55,087 nt of DNA, taken from the NCBI GenBank assembly GCA_017428565.1, contig JAFRQP010000039.1, forward strand, positions 1 to 55,087, read 5' to 3'. The position numbers and the translations under genes are program-made. The DNA comes from Oscillospiraceae bacterium (GTDB lineage: Bacteria; Bacillota; Clostridia; Oscillospirales; Oscillospiraceae). The number at the start of each line of letters is the position of its first letter. Within the stretch, counting starts at the first letter, position 1. Below the pieces are notes generated by a model that did no database searches, was not told where the DNA came from, and saw only the letters and a list, made by a program, of their open reading frames with translations. Shown piece by piece: positions 33,128-41,066 of this stretch.

Positions 33128-33967
33128 TCAGAAAATCAGGGTCAGGATGATGGCCAGCACGCCCATCACCCAGCAGTAGTAGGCAAAGCCGCCGAAGCGT
33201 CCCTTTTTGGCGATGGCGTGGAGCAGCCGGATCGAGGCGATGCCCGACAGCGCCGCCACCGCGGTCCCGATCAGATAAGCCGGCATGAGGGACCAGTTGA
33301 TCCCCTCCTGCAAGGCGTCGATCAAGCTCAGAAGATTGGCGCCCAGAACCGCCGGAATGGACATCAGAAACGCGAATTTCACCGCGAAATCCCGGTTGAG
33401 ACCGGTGGAAATGCCCGCCGTGATGGTGGTTCCGGAGCGGGACAGGCCCGGGATCACGGCCGCGCACTGGCACAGGCCGATGATGAGGGCGTCCAGCACC
33501 GTCATATTGGTCTCGGTCTTCTTGCCGGGAACCATCCTGTCGGAGACGTAGAGCATGCAGCCCGTCAGGATCAGGGCGACGCCGATGAAAATGCTGTTGT
33601 AATACAGGCTCTCCAGCTCATCCTTCATGGGCAGGACCAGCACCAGGGGCAGGGTGGCCAGGACGATCATGAGGAAGAGTCTGGCCGCGGGATAGCGGCG
33701 CTTCCGCTCCCCCGCCGCCGGGCCGATGCGGACAAAGCCCAGCACCTCGTTGATCATCGCGGCAATATCCTTCCAGTACACCACAAAAATGGAAACCAGC
33801 GTTCCCAGATGCAGCAGCACGTCAAAGAAAACATGCCCTTCCTCCGCCGTGCTCAGCCCGAAAAGGTTATTCAAAATGGACAGATGCCCCGAGCTGGATA
33901 TGGGCAGGAACTCCGCAATGCCCTGAATCAGGCCCAGAAGGATGGCATACAGGATGGTCATGGTCAA
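33128..33967 (-). CDS. uppP: Undecaprenyl-diphosphatase UppP/BacA
   Basis: A 279-residue membrane protein that recycles the cell-wall lipid carrier by removing a phosphate from undecaprenyl diphosphate. Active-site motifs are both present: GIAEFLPISSSGHL near residue 17 and PGLSRSGTTITAGISTGL near residue 170. About eight membrane segments. GGAGG lies seven bases before ATG 33967. It precedes ftsK by 16 bases in the same direction. BacA homologues also confer bacitracin tolerance when overproduced. Confidence 0.93.
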   Translation of the reverse strand: MTMTILYAILLGLIQGIAEFLPISSSGHLSILNNLFGLSTAEEGHVFFDVLLHLGTLVSIFVVYWKDIAAMINEVLGFVRIGPAAGERKRRYPAARLFLMIVLATLPLVLVLPMKDELESLYYNSIFIGVALILTGCMLYVSDRMVPGKKTETNMTVLDALIIGLCQCAAVIPGLSRSGTTITAGISTGLNRDFAVKFAFLMSIPAVLGANLLSLIDALQEGINWSLMPAYLIGTAVAALSGIASIRLLHAIAKKGRFGGFAYYCWVMGVLAIILTLIF

Positions 33968-34070
33968 GCCTCCAGAATGTTCGTAAAAGTTATTTTACCA
34001 TAGATCGCCCGCAAAAACAAGTGCAGATGCTCGGGAAAAAGCCCGCGCTTCCGCCTCTCCCCGCGCAAAA

Positions 34071-34098
34071 ACGCCGTCTGCCGAAGGGCAGACGGCGT
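34071..34098 (-). terminator. Terminator of the gtrA operon
   Basis: A perfect 12-bp stem (34071-34082 with 34087-34098) with a GAAG loop, followed on the minus strand by TTTTT. It lies seven bases after the gtrA stop codon and separates that operon from uppP. Confidence 0.85.
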
Positions 34099-34104
34099 AT
34101 GCGT

Positions 34105-34542
34105 TTACTCCTGTTTTTTCTGAACGAACACCCAGTATTTCTGCACCAGGAAGTTCACGATCATCATGACCACGTCCACCGGGGCGTTGATCAGGGTGTG
34201 GAGCGCCGCGCTCTTGACCCGACTGAAGCCGGCGGTGAGCTCGTCGATCCTGGTCCACTTCGCCACCAGGGCCAGCAGGCCGGCGGAGGCCAGCATGGAG
34301 GGAACCACCAGGCAGTAGTACTTCAGCAGCTTTTTCCAGTAGGACTCGTTTCCGCGGAAGACCAGCCAGTTGTTCATGTTGAAATTGTAAAAGGAGGAGA
34401 TGAGCCGGGCGATCACCTTCTGGGGCATCTCGCTCAGAACCGCGCCGAAGAAATACTCCAGCGCAAAGAGCACCAGATACTCCAGCAGGAAGGAGGAAAG
34501 GGCGCAGAGCACGTACAGGATCGGTTGCTTCGCCTTTTTCAT
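34105..34542 (-). CDS. GtrA family membrane protein
   Basis: A 145-residue protein with four hydrophobic helices and the GtrA pattern (ILYVLCALSSFLLEYLVLFAL, then RLISSFYNFNMNNWLVFRG, and VVMMIVNFLVQKYWVFVQKKQ). GtrA proteins are thought to flip lipid-linked sugars or otherwise help surface glycosylation. It starts three bases after the glycosyltransferase stop, with GGAGCTGAGG as ribosome site, so the pair is co-translated and probably acts as one system: the GT2 enzyme loads a sugar on a polyprenyl phosphate and GtrA translocates it. Confidence 0.85.
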   Translation of the reverse strand: MKKAKQPILYVLCALSSFLLEYLVLFALEYFFGAVLSEMPQKVIARLISSFYNFNMNNWLVFRGNESYWKKLLKYYCLVVPSMLASAGLLALVAKWTRIDELTAGFSRVKSAALHTLINAPVDVVMMIVNFLVQKYWVFVQKKQE

Positions 34543-34545
34543 GCC

Positions 34546-35268
34546 TCAGCTCCTGTCGAACAGGCCCTTGAACATGACCTTGAAGATGCGCCAGGAGTCC
34601 TTCACCGCGTTGTAGTGGGAGCTGTAGTCCTCCGGGTCGTAGACCGTGGCGATGGGCTGCTCCAGGAAGGGGATCCCCCGGTGCTTCATTTTCAGGAGCA
34701 TGTTCATCTCATACTCAAAGCGCTCCCCGTGGATCCGGGAAAAGCTCTCCAGATACTTTCGGGGAATGGCGCGCAGCCCCGTCTGGGTGTCGGAGAGGCG
34801 GATGCCATAGAACAGCCGGAACATGTGGGAGGTGACCTTGTTGCCGGTCACGCTGCGGGCGGGGACGCCCTCCTGGTCAAAGTTCCGGCAGCCCAGCACG
34901 ACCTTGTCGCCCTCGGCCAGCATCCGCTCGCCGCAGGCCACAATATCCTCCAGCAGATGCTGCCCGTCGCCGTCGATGGTGATGACGCCGTCCAGCTCCG
35001 GAAGCTCCCGCAGCACGTGGGTAAAGGCGTTTTTCAGGGCGCAGCCCTTTCCCATGTTGCGCTCATGGTGGAGCACGGTGCAGCCGGGAAGGGCCGCCGC
35101 TTTTTCAAAGTGCGTCTGCTTTTCGGGGGCGCTGCCGTCGTCCACGATCACCAGGTGCCGGAAGCCCCGGTCCACCAGGCCCTGCACCACCCGGTCAAAT
35201 TTCTCGTCCGGGTCCAGAGACGGGAGCACGATCGCCAGATCGCGCAGGGGGGATTTCATATCAGCCAT
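34546..35268 (-). CDS. Family 2 glycosyltransferase (polyprenyl-phosphate glycosyltransferase-like)
   Basis: A 240-residue GT-A-fold glycosyltransferase of the DPM1/GtrB type. Motifs: LAIVLPSLDPDEKF, VDDGSAPEKQTHFEKA for the nucleotide sugar, DGVITIDGDGQHLLEDI with the metal-binding DxD, and SDTQTGLRAIPRKY. No C-terminal membrane segments, so it is a short cytosolic form. It overlaps the upstream membrane protein gene by eight bases and is followed by gtrA. The start could also be at 35259 (MKSPL). Confidence 0.85.
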   Translation of the reverse strand: MADMKSPLRDLAIVLPSLDPDEKFDRVVQGLVDRGFRHLVIVDDGSAPEKQTHFEKAAALPGCTVLHHERNMGKGCALKNAFTHVLRELPELDGVITIDGDGQHLLEDIVACGERMLAEGDKVVLGCRNFDQEGVPARSVTGNKVTSHMFRLFYGIRLSDTQTGLRAIPRKYLESFSRIHGERFEYEMNMLLKMKHRGIPFLEQPIATVYDPEDYSSHYNAVKDSWRIFKVMFKGLFDRS

Positions 35269-36448
35269 CCTTGTTCTCTACCGTGTTGTAGTCCTCTGCC
35301 GAGAAGGCAAATACCTCGTCCGTATTCGGGCGGTACTGCACGTAGACCAGCATATCCCGATGGACCTTCACTCTGCCCACGGGCATGTGGGAGCTGGAGT
35401 CCGTGGAGATGTCCAGCACGTAAATATCGTTGCCCAGAGGGGTCACGCCGTTGAGCGTGGCGCCGTTGAACTCGAATTTCGAGTTGTGCTGCCAGCCCAG
35501 GTAGCTGTCGATCATGCGGTAGCAGCGGTCATGCAGATCGCTGCCCTTCAGCAGATAGGGCTCCAGCTCCACCCACAGGGTCCACATGTCCCGGGTGCCG
35601 GCGCAGAACTCCAGATAGCGGTAGGCAAAGCGGGGCACGAAGTCCGTAAAGCGGGCCACCAGCTCGTCCGAAACCGGGGGAATGAACTGGGAGTCATCCC
35701 GGTTCGGGTCGATCTGGGTGGGATTGCCGCTCTCGTCCAGCAGCTGATAGTCCACATGGCCGAAGATCTTGTCGGCGTGATAGGTCACCTTGGTGGGCAG
35801 ACCGTCAAAATCGTCGTAGAACTCCTCCAGCACGTCGTAGTGGATCCCGGTCTCGACGATATTCTCCTCCGTCAGAGCATGGCCGTTGAGCAGCACCGTG
35901 TACTTCTCCGGCACGGTGATCTCAAAGCTGGTATAGAGCTTGTCCATATTCAGCTCGAACCGCACGCTGTTCGGGTCCACCTCCCAGGGATAGAGGGAGC
36001 GGTACTCGATCAGCCAGTTCAGAAGCCAGTCCTCATTCGGGGTGAACCTCCGCTCGACCAGAGTCACCTGGCCCAGACTGCTTTGGCCGCAGAGGATGTT
36101 ATAGGTCTTGGTGCCCGGGCCGGCGGTGGCGATCTGACAGCTCAGCTCCTCCTGCAGCATGCCGCGCAGGACTTCCACGCATTCGTCGTCCGTCTGATAG
36201 GGATGCTCCATCCCCGAGACGGCGCTGCGGATGCCGTTTTCGCCGTCCTGCCACATCCTCACCGAGATCTCGTCCAAAAAGGCGTCCAGCTTGGGCTCGA
36301 TCTGCGCCGCCTCATGGTATTCGCCGAAGCGCATCGCGTCCTTCCAGATATAGGAGGTCACAAAGGCCAGCAGGCCGATCCAGAGGACGAGGAACAGCCA
36401 GAACAGAATATTGCCGCTTCTGTTCCTGCGTTTTTTCGTATTCTGCAT
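35261..36448 (-). CDS. Membrane-anchored extracytoplasmic protein of unknown function
   Basis: A 395-residue protein with a basic N-terminus (MQNTKKRRNRSG), one transmembrane helix (ILFWLFLVLWIGLLAFVTSYIW) and a large extracytoplasmic part rich in acidic and aromatic residues. I do not recognise a named domain. The region resembles a three-part arrangement of mixed alpha/beta modules, including VTLVERRFTPNEDWLLNWLIEY and a late VGRVKVHRDMLVYVQYRPNTDEVF. I chose ATG 36448 (GGGGGGAAG upstream) over the preceding GTG. It lies between the glycosidase-like gene and the glycosyltransferase, all in one direction, so a role in cell-envelope polymer handling is plausible. Confidence 0.6.
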   Translation of the reverse strand: MQNTKKRRNRSGNILFWLFLVLWIGLLAFVTSYIWKDAMRFGEYHEAAQIEPKLDAFLDEISVRMWQDGENGIRSAVSGMEHPYQTDDECVEVLRGMLQEELSCQIATAGPGTKTYNILCGQSSLGQVTLVERRFTPNEDWLLNWLIEYRSLYPWEVDPNSVRFELNMDKLYTSFEITVPEKYTVLLNGHALTEENIVETGIHYDVLEEFYDDFDGLPTKVTYHADKIFGHVDYQLLDESGNPTQIDPNRDDSQFIPPVSDELVARFTDFVPRFAYRYLEFCAGTRDMWTLWVELEPYLLKGSDLHDRCYRMIDSYLGWQHNSKFEFNGATLNGVTPLGNDIYVLDISTDSSSHMPVGRVKVHRDMLVYVQYRPNTDEVFAFSAEDYNTVENKDG

Positions 36449-36463
36449 CACGCTTCCCCCCTC

Positions 36464-37609
36464 TTAACGGAACAAAAAGGCGTCGGGCAGGCCGCGGGAG
36501 TAGCCGCTCTGGGAGGAGGGCTGATTCACCAGCTCGCCGTTCAGATACATGACCGTGGAAGAGCCGCCGTCCAGGTTCATGGCGTTCACCGCGCCGAACT
36601 GCAGCATCACCTCGATCAGATCGTCATAGGTAGCGCCGGCGCTGGAGAGCTGCCGTCCGTCGATGACCAGCATCAGCACCGCGCCGTCCGCCCGCTGGCC
36701 GATGGCCGTGCGGGGGTTCACGCCGCTGGGGCCGGGATTCTGGGGCACACCGTTGATGATCAGCGGGGGCGAGAAGGTCACGCCGCCCACGATGCCCAGA
36801 TTCAGACAGTCGGCATAGCTGAAGTAGCCCACGTGCAGGATGCCGTCCGCGTCAAAGCCGGCAAAGCTCTCCCGATCCCAGCGGGCGGCCTCGATCATGG
36901 CGCCGTCGATGATGGTCAGGCCCTCCGGCTCCTTGCCGGAGCCGCTGCCGTCCGGATCCACAAAGGCGCCGGCGTTGATGCCGCCGATGGCTCCATTGCG
37001 CTCGGCGATCATGTTGATGGTCTGCCCCTCGCCGCCGCGGGCCACGAAGCAGCGCTTGGGATCCAGCACGATCAGCATATAGCCGTTATAGCCCCGGCCG
37101 CTGACCGGGACCAGGATATAGCCGTCCCCGTCCTCGTCCACGATGCCGTAATCGTCCGCGCCCGGCTGGGCCGCGGACTGGCCGGGATCCTGCTCGCCGG
37201 ACTCGTTCAGCGCGGGATCGGGCTCGTCATTCGCGGCAATGTGGATCAGAGAGGGATCGGTGGCCATGTCCGTGTCGTTTTTCCTGCGGGCGGCGATCGC
37301 GGCACGGATCGGTTCGTATTCCTCCTCCGACAGGAAGATGCGGGAGACGAATTTGAAGCGGCGGGTCTCCTCCATCGTCGTCACAAATTTCTCGCGCAGG
37401 TAGGGATAGTCTTTATTCGTGAGGATCATGCCCACGCCCACGCCGGCGATCCCCAGCATCATTCCCGTGACGAGAAGGACGCCGAAGACCCGGTTCAGAA
37501 AGCGGTTCACCTTTCTCCAGGCGGATCTTCTTTTTCTCTTTGCCTCGCTGCCCGGCTCAACGCTCTCCAGCGTTTCCGGAACGGGCTCTTCCATCCGATG
37601 TTTCTTCAC
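36464..37609 (-). CDS. Phosphodiester glycosidase (NAGPA-domain) family protein
   Basis: 381 residues starting at GTG with AAGGTG upstream. An N-terminal cytoplasmic basic tail is followed by one membrane helix (VFGVLLVTGMMLGIAGVGVGMIL), a linker, and the extracytoplasmic NAGPA domain at about residues 195-380. Its motifs are GGINAGAFVDPDGSG, SPPLIINGVPQNPGPSGVNPRTAIGQRADG and VNAMNLDGGSSTVMYLNGELVNQPS. Family members cleave N-acetylglucosamine phosphodiesters, including ones on wall or lipid-linked polymers. It begins the run of envelope genes ending at gtrA. Confidence 0.85.
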   Translation of the reverse strand: MKKHRMEEPVPETLESVEPGSEAKRKRRSAWRKVNRFLNRVFGVLLVTGMMLGIAGVGVGMILTNKDYPYLREKFVTTMEETRRFKFVSRIFLSEEEYEPIRAAIAARRKNDTDMATDPSLIHIAANDEPDPALNESGEQDPGQSAAQPGADDYGIVDEDGDGYILVPVSGRGYNGYMLIVLDPKRCFVARGGEGQTINMIAERNGAIGGINAGAFVDPDGSGSGKEPEGLTIIDGAMIEAARWDRESFAGFDADGILHVGYFSYADCLNLGIVGGVTFSPPLIINGVPQNPGPSGVNPRTAIGQRADGAVLMLVIDGRQLSSAGATYDDLIEVMLQFGAVNAMNLDGGSSTVMYLNGELVNQPSSQSGYSRGLPDAFLFR

Positions 37610-37749
37610 TAAAAAGCACCTTCAAATCAAGTTTTGTGCAGAGCAATCTGCACTCAATCTCTAATATTTTACCATAGGCCGGCCTTTATGACAAGCAGTA
37701 TTTGCGAAAATTCTGAAAAAGCGCGGGATCCCTTCTCCTGTACAAGCAG

Positions 37750-37786
37750 AAACAGGATCTGTGTCGGAAGGACGCAGATCCTGTTT
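37750..37786 (-). terminator. Hairpin after ireB
   Basis: A 16-bp stem with one wobble (37750-37765 with 37771-37786), about 20 bases beyond the ireB stop. The minus-strand T run is short (TTT). Confidence 0.65.
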
Positions 37787-37807
37787 CCTGCAAATCGCCT
37801 GTTCTGC

Positions 37808-38050
37808 TTATTTGGCCAGGTAGTTGCGCAGCAGCTCCTGCAGCAGCTCGTCCCGGTCGATCCGGCAGATCAGCTGACGGGCGTTGTTGTAGTTGGTGAT
37901 GTAGGTCGGATCCTCGGAGAGGATGTAACCCACGATCTGGTTGATGGGATTGTAGCCCTTGACCATGAGGGAGTTATACACGGACGACAGGATCTCGCGC
38001 ATCTCCGCTTTACTGTCCATGGCTGCAAATTTTCTGGTGACGTCCTCCAT
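37808..38050 (-). CDS. ireB: IreB family regulatory phosphoprotein
   Basis: An 80-residue protein of the IreB/UPF0297 family (VYNSLMVKGYNPINQIVGYILSEDPTYITNYNNARQLI), normal length. In Enterococcus faecalis IreB is phosphorylated on N-terminal threonines by the kinase IreK and affects cephalosporin tolerance; here Thr5 is the candidate. AAGGAGG precedes ATG 38050. It follows pheT by 94 bases, an unusual neighbour, since ireB typically precedes a Holliday-junction resolvase gene (yrrK/ruvX). Confidence 0.92.
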   Translation of the reverse strand: MEDVTRKFAAMDSKAEMREILSSVYNSLMVKGYNPINQIVGYILSEDPTYITNYNNARQLICRIDRDELLQELLRNYLAK

Positions 38051-38144
38051 GACGTTCCCTCCTTTCCAATGTCCTCGATCCCATTATAACAGATTTTTTC
38101 GTCAAGTAAAGTCGAAAAAAGGCGGGAAATGCTTCTTTTTTCGC

Positions 38145-40829
38145 TCAGCGCATGACGGCGTTGAATTTCTCCTTCAACAGCTTCAGCACACGGGCGACGG
38201 TCTCCTCGGCATGCTCGTCGGTCAGGGTCTGGTCCTCGGCCCGCATGGTCAGGGAGAAGGCCACGGACTTCATGCCCTCGGCGATATGGTGGCCGGTGTA
38301 CACGTCGAAGAGGGCGCAGCCCTTCAGATACTGGCCGCCGCCGGAGAGGATGGCCTCGGTCATGTCGCCCACGGGCACGGAGGCGTCGCAGACCACGGCG
38401 ATATCGCGGGTCACCGCCGGGAAACGGGGCAGGGGCTTGAAGACGGGGATGCCGCCCTGCGCCGCGCACAGCGCCTCGAAGGACAGCTCCGCGCAATAGA
38501 GCTCCGCGTCCACGCCGTAGTTGGCCGCCGTCTGGGGATGGATCTGGCCCAGCACGCCGATCTCGCTCTCACCCACGAAGACTTTGGCGCAGCGGCCGGG
38601 ATGGTAGGCGCTGTTGCCGCGCTCCGCCACGAAGTGGGGCTTGGCGGCGCCCAGCTCCTGCAGCAGGTTCTCCACCCAGCCCTTGAGAACGAAGAAGTTC
38701 ATCTTCGGCCCGTAGGCGCCCAGGGAGACGATCCTGGGCTCGTCCGCCAGGCCGTCGGGGCGCTTTTGATAGATGCGGCCGATCTCGTAGAGGGCGGCCT
38801 CCTTGTTGCGGTAATTGAAGTTGCGGGTCAGGATCTCCAGCATGGAGGGCAGGATGGTGGTGCGCATGATGGAGGTATCCTCGCCCAGGGGGTTCAGGAT
38901 CCTCAGGCTGTCCCGCCGGGGATCGTCCTTGGGCATGCGGATCTTGTCGTAGTAGGAGGGGCTGATGAAGGAGTAGGTGATGATCTCGTCCAGGCCCATG
39001 CTGCGGCAGATCTCCCCGATGCGCCGCTCCGTCTGCTGCAGGGGGCTGTAGCCGCCGGCGGTGCTGATGCCGCCGGAGAAGGCGGTGGGGATCTCGTTAT
39101 AGCCGTAGAAGCGGGCGACTTCCTCGGCAATGTCGGAGTAGTGCTCCACATCGCCCCGCCAGGAGGGCACCAGGATCGTGTCGCCGTCAAAGCCGAAGCC
39201 CAGGTCGCTGAGGATTTTGCGCATGGTCGTCTCGTCGATGTCGGTGCCCAGCAGGCCGTTGATCTTCCCGGGCTCCAGCTTCACCCGGGTCTGCGGCTTC
39301 TTGCCGGGGAAGACGTCGATCACACCCTCCACCACCTGGCCGCAGCCCAGCAGCTCCACCAGCTCGCAGGCCCGGTTCACGGCCTTCATGGTGCCCTCGG
39401 CGTCCAGACCCTTCTCGAAGCGGGAGGAGGCGTCGGTGCGCATGCCCAGGGCGGTGGCGGTGCGGCGGACGGAGGGGCCGTTGAAGCAGGCGCTCTCAAA
39501 GAGCACCTTGGCGGTGTCGCCCACGATCTCGCTGTTCTCGCCGCCCATGACGCCGGCCACGGCCACGGGCTTCTCCGTGTCGCAGATGCAGAGCATGTTG
39601 GGGCTCAGAGGCCGGTCGGTGCCGTCCAGGGTGCGGATGCTCTCCCCTTCCCGGGCGGTGCGGACGCGGATCTCCCCGTCCTGCACGCAGCTGAAATCAA
39701 AGGCGTGCATGGGCTGGCCGTACTCCAGCATGACGTAGTTGGTGATGTCCACCAGGTTGTTGATGGGGCGCATGCCCGCGTTGCGGATCCGCTCCCGCAT
39801 CCAGGCCGGAGAGGGGGCGATCTTCACGTTCTTCACCATGCGGGCGGTGTAGCGGGGGCAGAGAGCCGGGTCCTCGATGACGATCTTCGCCATGTCCGCG
39901 ATGCTGCCGCCTGCCTTGGCCTGCACCGCCGGCTCGTGGAGCTTCAGCTCCTTGCCGAAGGTGACGGCAACCTCCCGCGCCAGGCCGATCATGCACAGGC
40001 AGTCGGGCCGGTTGGGGGTGATCTCATACTCCACCACATGGTCGTCCCGCCCCAGCAGCTTCGCCATATCGTCGCCGGGCCTGCAGTCCTCGTGGAGGAT
40101 CAGGATGCCGTCCTCGATGCAGTTGGGGAACTCCTTCTGCTCGGCATGCAGGTCCTGGAGGGTGCAGATAGCGTCCTTTTCGGTGTTGTAGGCCACCAGA
40201 TCGCCCTCATGGACGTTCTGGCAGTCGGTGACGGTCTCCGTCCCGGTGGCGAGGCTGCATTTCCACAGATTCACGCCGGCGTTTTCCACCTTGGTGACCT
40301 CCGCCGCCACCACCTTGCCGAAGATCCGGTCCCCGCTCTTGATGAGAGGCGAGACGGAGGGCTTCAGCGGGTCGATGGGGTGGTAATTGTTCAGCAGAGC
40401 CGCGGCCTTGATCTGGCCGTAGGGGAAATCGTGGACGTCGGCGGCCAGCTCCTTGAGAGAGCAGAGCATGCCGAAGGACTCTACGCCCCGCAGCTTGCCC
40501 TTTTCGATCTTCGCGCCGCTGGGCAGCAGGGATTTGTGCAGCGCCACGGGGACCAGGTCGCCCACGTGGACGTTCCAGGCGCCGGTAACGATCTGAACGG
40601 GGGCTTCAGCGCCCACGTCGATCTGCGTCACCAGCATGTGGTCGGAATTGGGGTGCTTCTCCAGGGACAGGATGCGCCCCACCTTGACGTTATGGATGGT
40701 CTGGCTCAGATCCTCGGTGACCTCCACCTTGGAGCCGGAGACGCTCATGGCCTCGGCAAAGGCCTTGTCTCCCACTTCCTCCAGAGGCAGATTGACAAAC
40801 TCATTGAGCCACTTTCTGGGCATTTTCAT
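38145..40829 (-). CDS. pheT: Phenylalanine--tRNA ligase beta subunit, with extra OB-like segment
   Basis: 894 residues, about 90 more than usual. The N-terminal tRNA-binding OB domain (residues 45-125, VKVGRILSLEKHPNSDHMLV) is followed by an insertion of about 100 residues (roughly 131-232). The insertion itself looks like a second, degenerate OB copy: IFGKVVAAEVTKVENAGVNL, then TVTDCQNVHEGDLVAY beside VQIVTGAWNVHVGDLVPV of the first. The B3/B4 core (EITPNRPDCLCMIGLAREVAV), B5, B6/B7 (class II-like) and anticodon-binding C-terminal domains follow normally. Start chosen at 40829 (AGGAGG nine bases upstream). It pairs with PheS but is separated from it by 237 bp. Confidence 0.93.
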   Translation of the reverse strand: MKMPRKWLNEFVNLPLEEVGDKAFAEAMSVSGSKVEVTEDLSQTIHNVKVGRILSLEKHPNSDHMLVTQIDVGAEAPVQIVTGAWNVHVGDLVPVALHKSLLPSGAKIEKGKLRGVESFGMLCSLKELAADVHDFPYGQIKAAALLNNYHPIDPLKPSVSPLIKSGDRIFGKVVAAEVTKVENAGVNLWKCSLATGTETVTDCQNVHEGDLVAYNTEKDAICTLQDLHAEQKEFPNCIEDGILILHEDCRPGDDMAKLLGRDDHVVEYEITPNRPDCLCMIGLAREVAVTFGKELKLHEPAVQAKAGGSIADMAKIVIEDPALCPRYTARMVKNVKIAPSPAWMRERIRNAGMRPINNLVDITNYVMLEYGQPMHAFDFSCVQDGEIRVRTAREGESIRTLDGTDRPLSPNMLCICDTEKPVAVAGVMGGENSEIVGDTAKVLFESACFNGPSVRRTATALGMRTDASSRFEKGLDAEGTMKAVNRACELVELLGCGQVVEGVIDVFPGKKPQTRVKLEPGKINGLLGTDIDETTMRKILSDLGFGFDGDTILVPSWRGDVEHYSDIAEEVARFYGYNEIPTAFSGGISTAGGYSPLQQTERRIGEICRSMGLDEIITYSFISPSYYDKIRMPKDDPRRDSLRILNPLGEDTSIMRTTILPSMLEILTRNFNYRNKEAALYEIGRIYQKRPDGLADEPRIVSLGAYGPKMNFFVLKGWVENLLQELGAAKPHFVAERGNSAYHPGRCAKVFVGESEIGVLGQIHPQTAANYGVDAELYCAELSFEALCAAQGGIPVFKPLPRFPAVTRDIAVVCDASVPVGDMTEAILSGGGQYLKGCALFDVYTGHHIAEGMKSVAFSLTMRAEDQTLTDEHAEETVARVLKLLKEKFNAVMR

Positions 40830-41066
40830 ATCAATAATCCTCCTTTTTGGCTCCCCCCCCATGGGGGAATTGCGGACTCGCGCTGCCAGTGGCAGGAGAA
40901 GCGAGCCCGGAATTTCCGCAGCGGTCGAAAAATGCAAGGAGTTGTGAGAGCCCGCAGCATTTTTCGGGCACCGCAAGGCGGAAGCTGGCGCGTAGCGCCT
41001 GAAGGGGCTGTTCGATAAAGCCCCCTATCGCCCCTGCGGGGCACTTCCCCCCAAGGGGGAAGCAAG
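40830..41066. repeat. Structured palindromic element between pheS and pheT
   Basis: The 237-bp spacer contains no gene but several hairpins. There are palindromic ends CCCCCATGGGGG (about 40855-40866) and CTTCCCCCNNGGGGGAAG-type (about 41044-41062), a perfect 10-bp stem CGAAAAATGC (40926-40935 with 40957-40966), and a nested stem around CTGCCAGTGGCAG. It has the look of a repeat inserted within the operon. It resembles the GGGGAG-type repeats at 42108-42247 and 52362-52440. Confidence 0.7.

Noticed and set aside
34823-37612. A 929-codon open frame on the plus strand
   Set aside because: It is antisense to the glycosyltransferase, membrane and NAGPA genes; no motifs.
37959-41018. A 1019-codon open frame on the plus strand
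   Set aside because: It lies antisense to pheT, which has clear synthetase motifs. Composition is that of a shadow frame.
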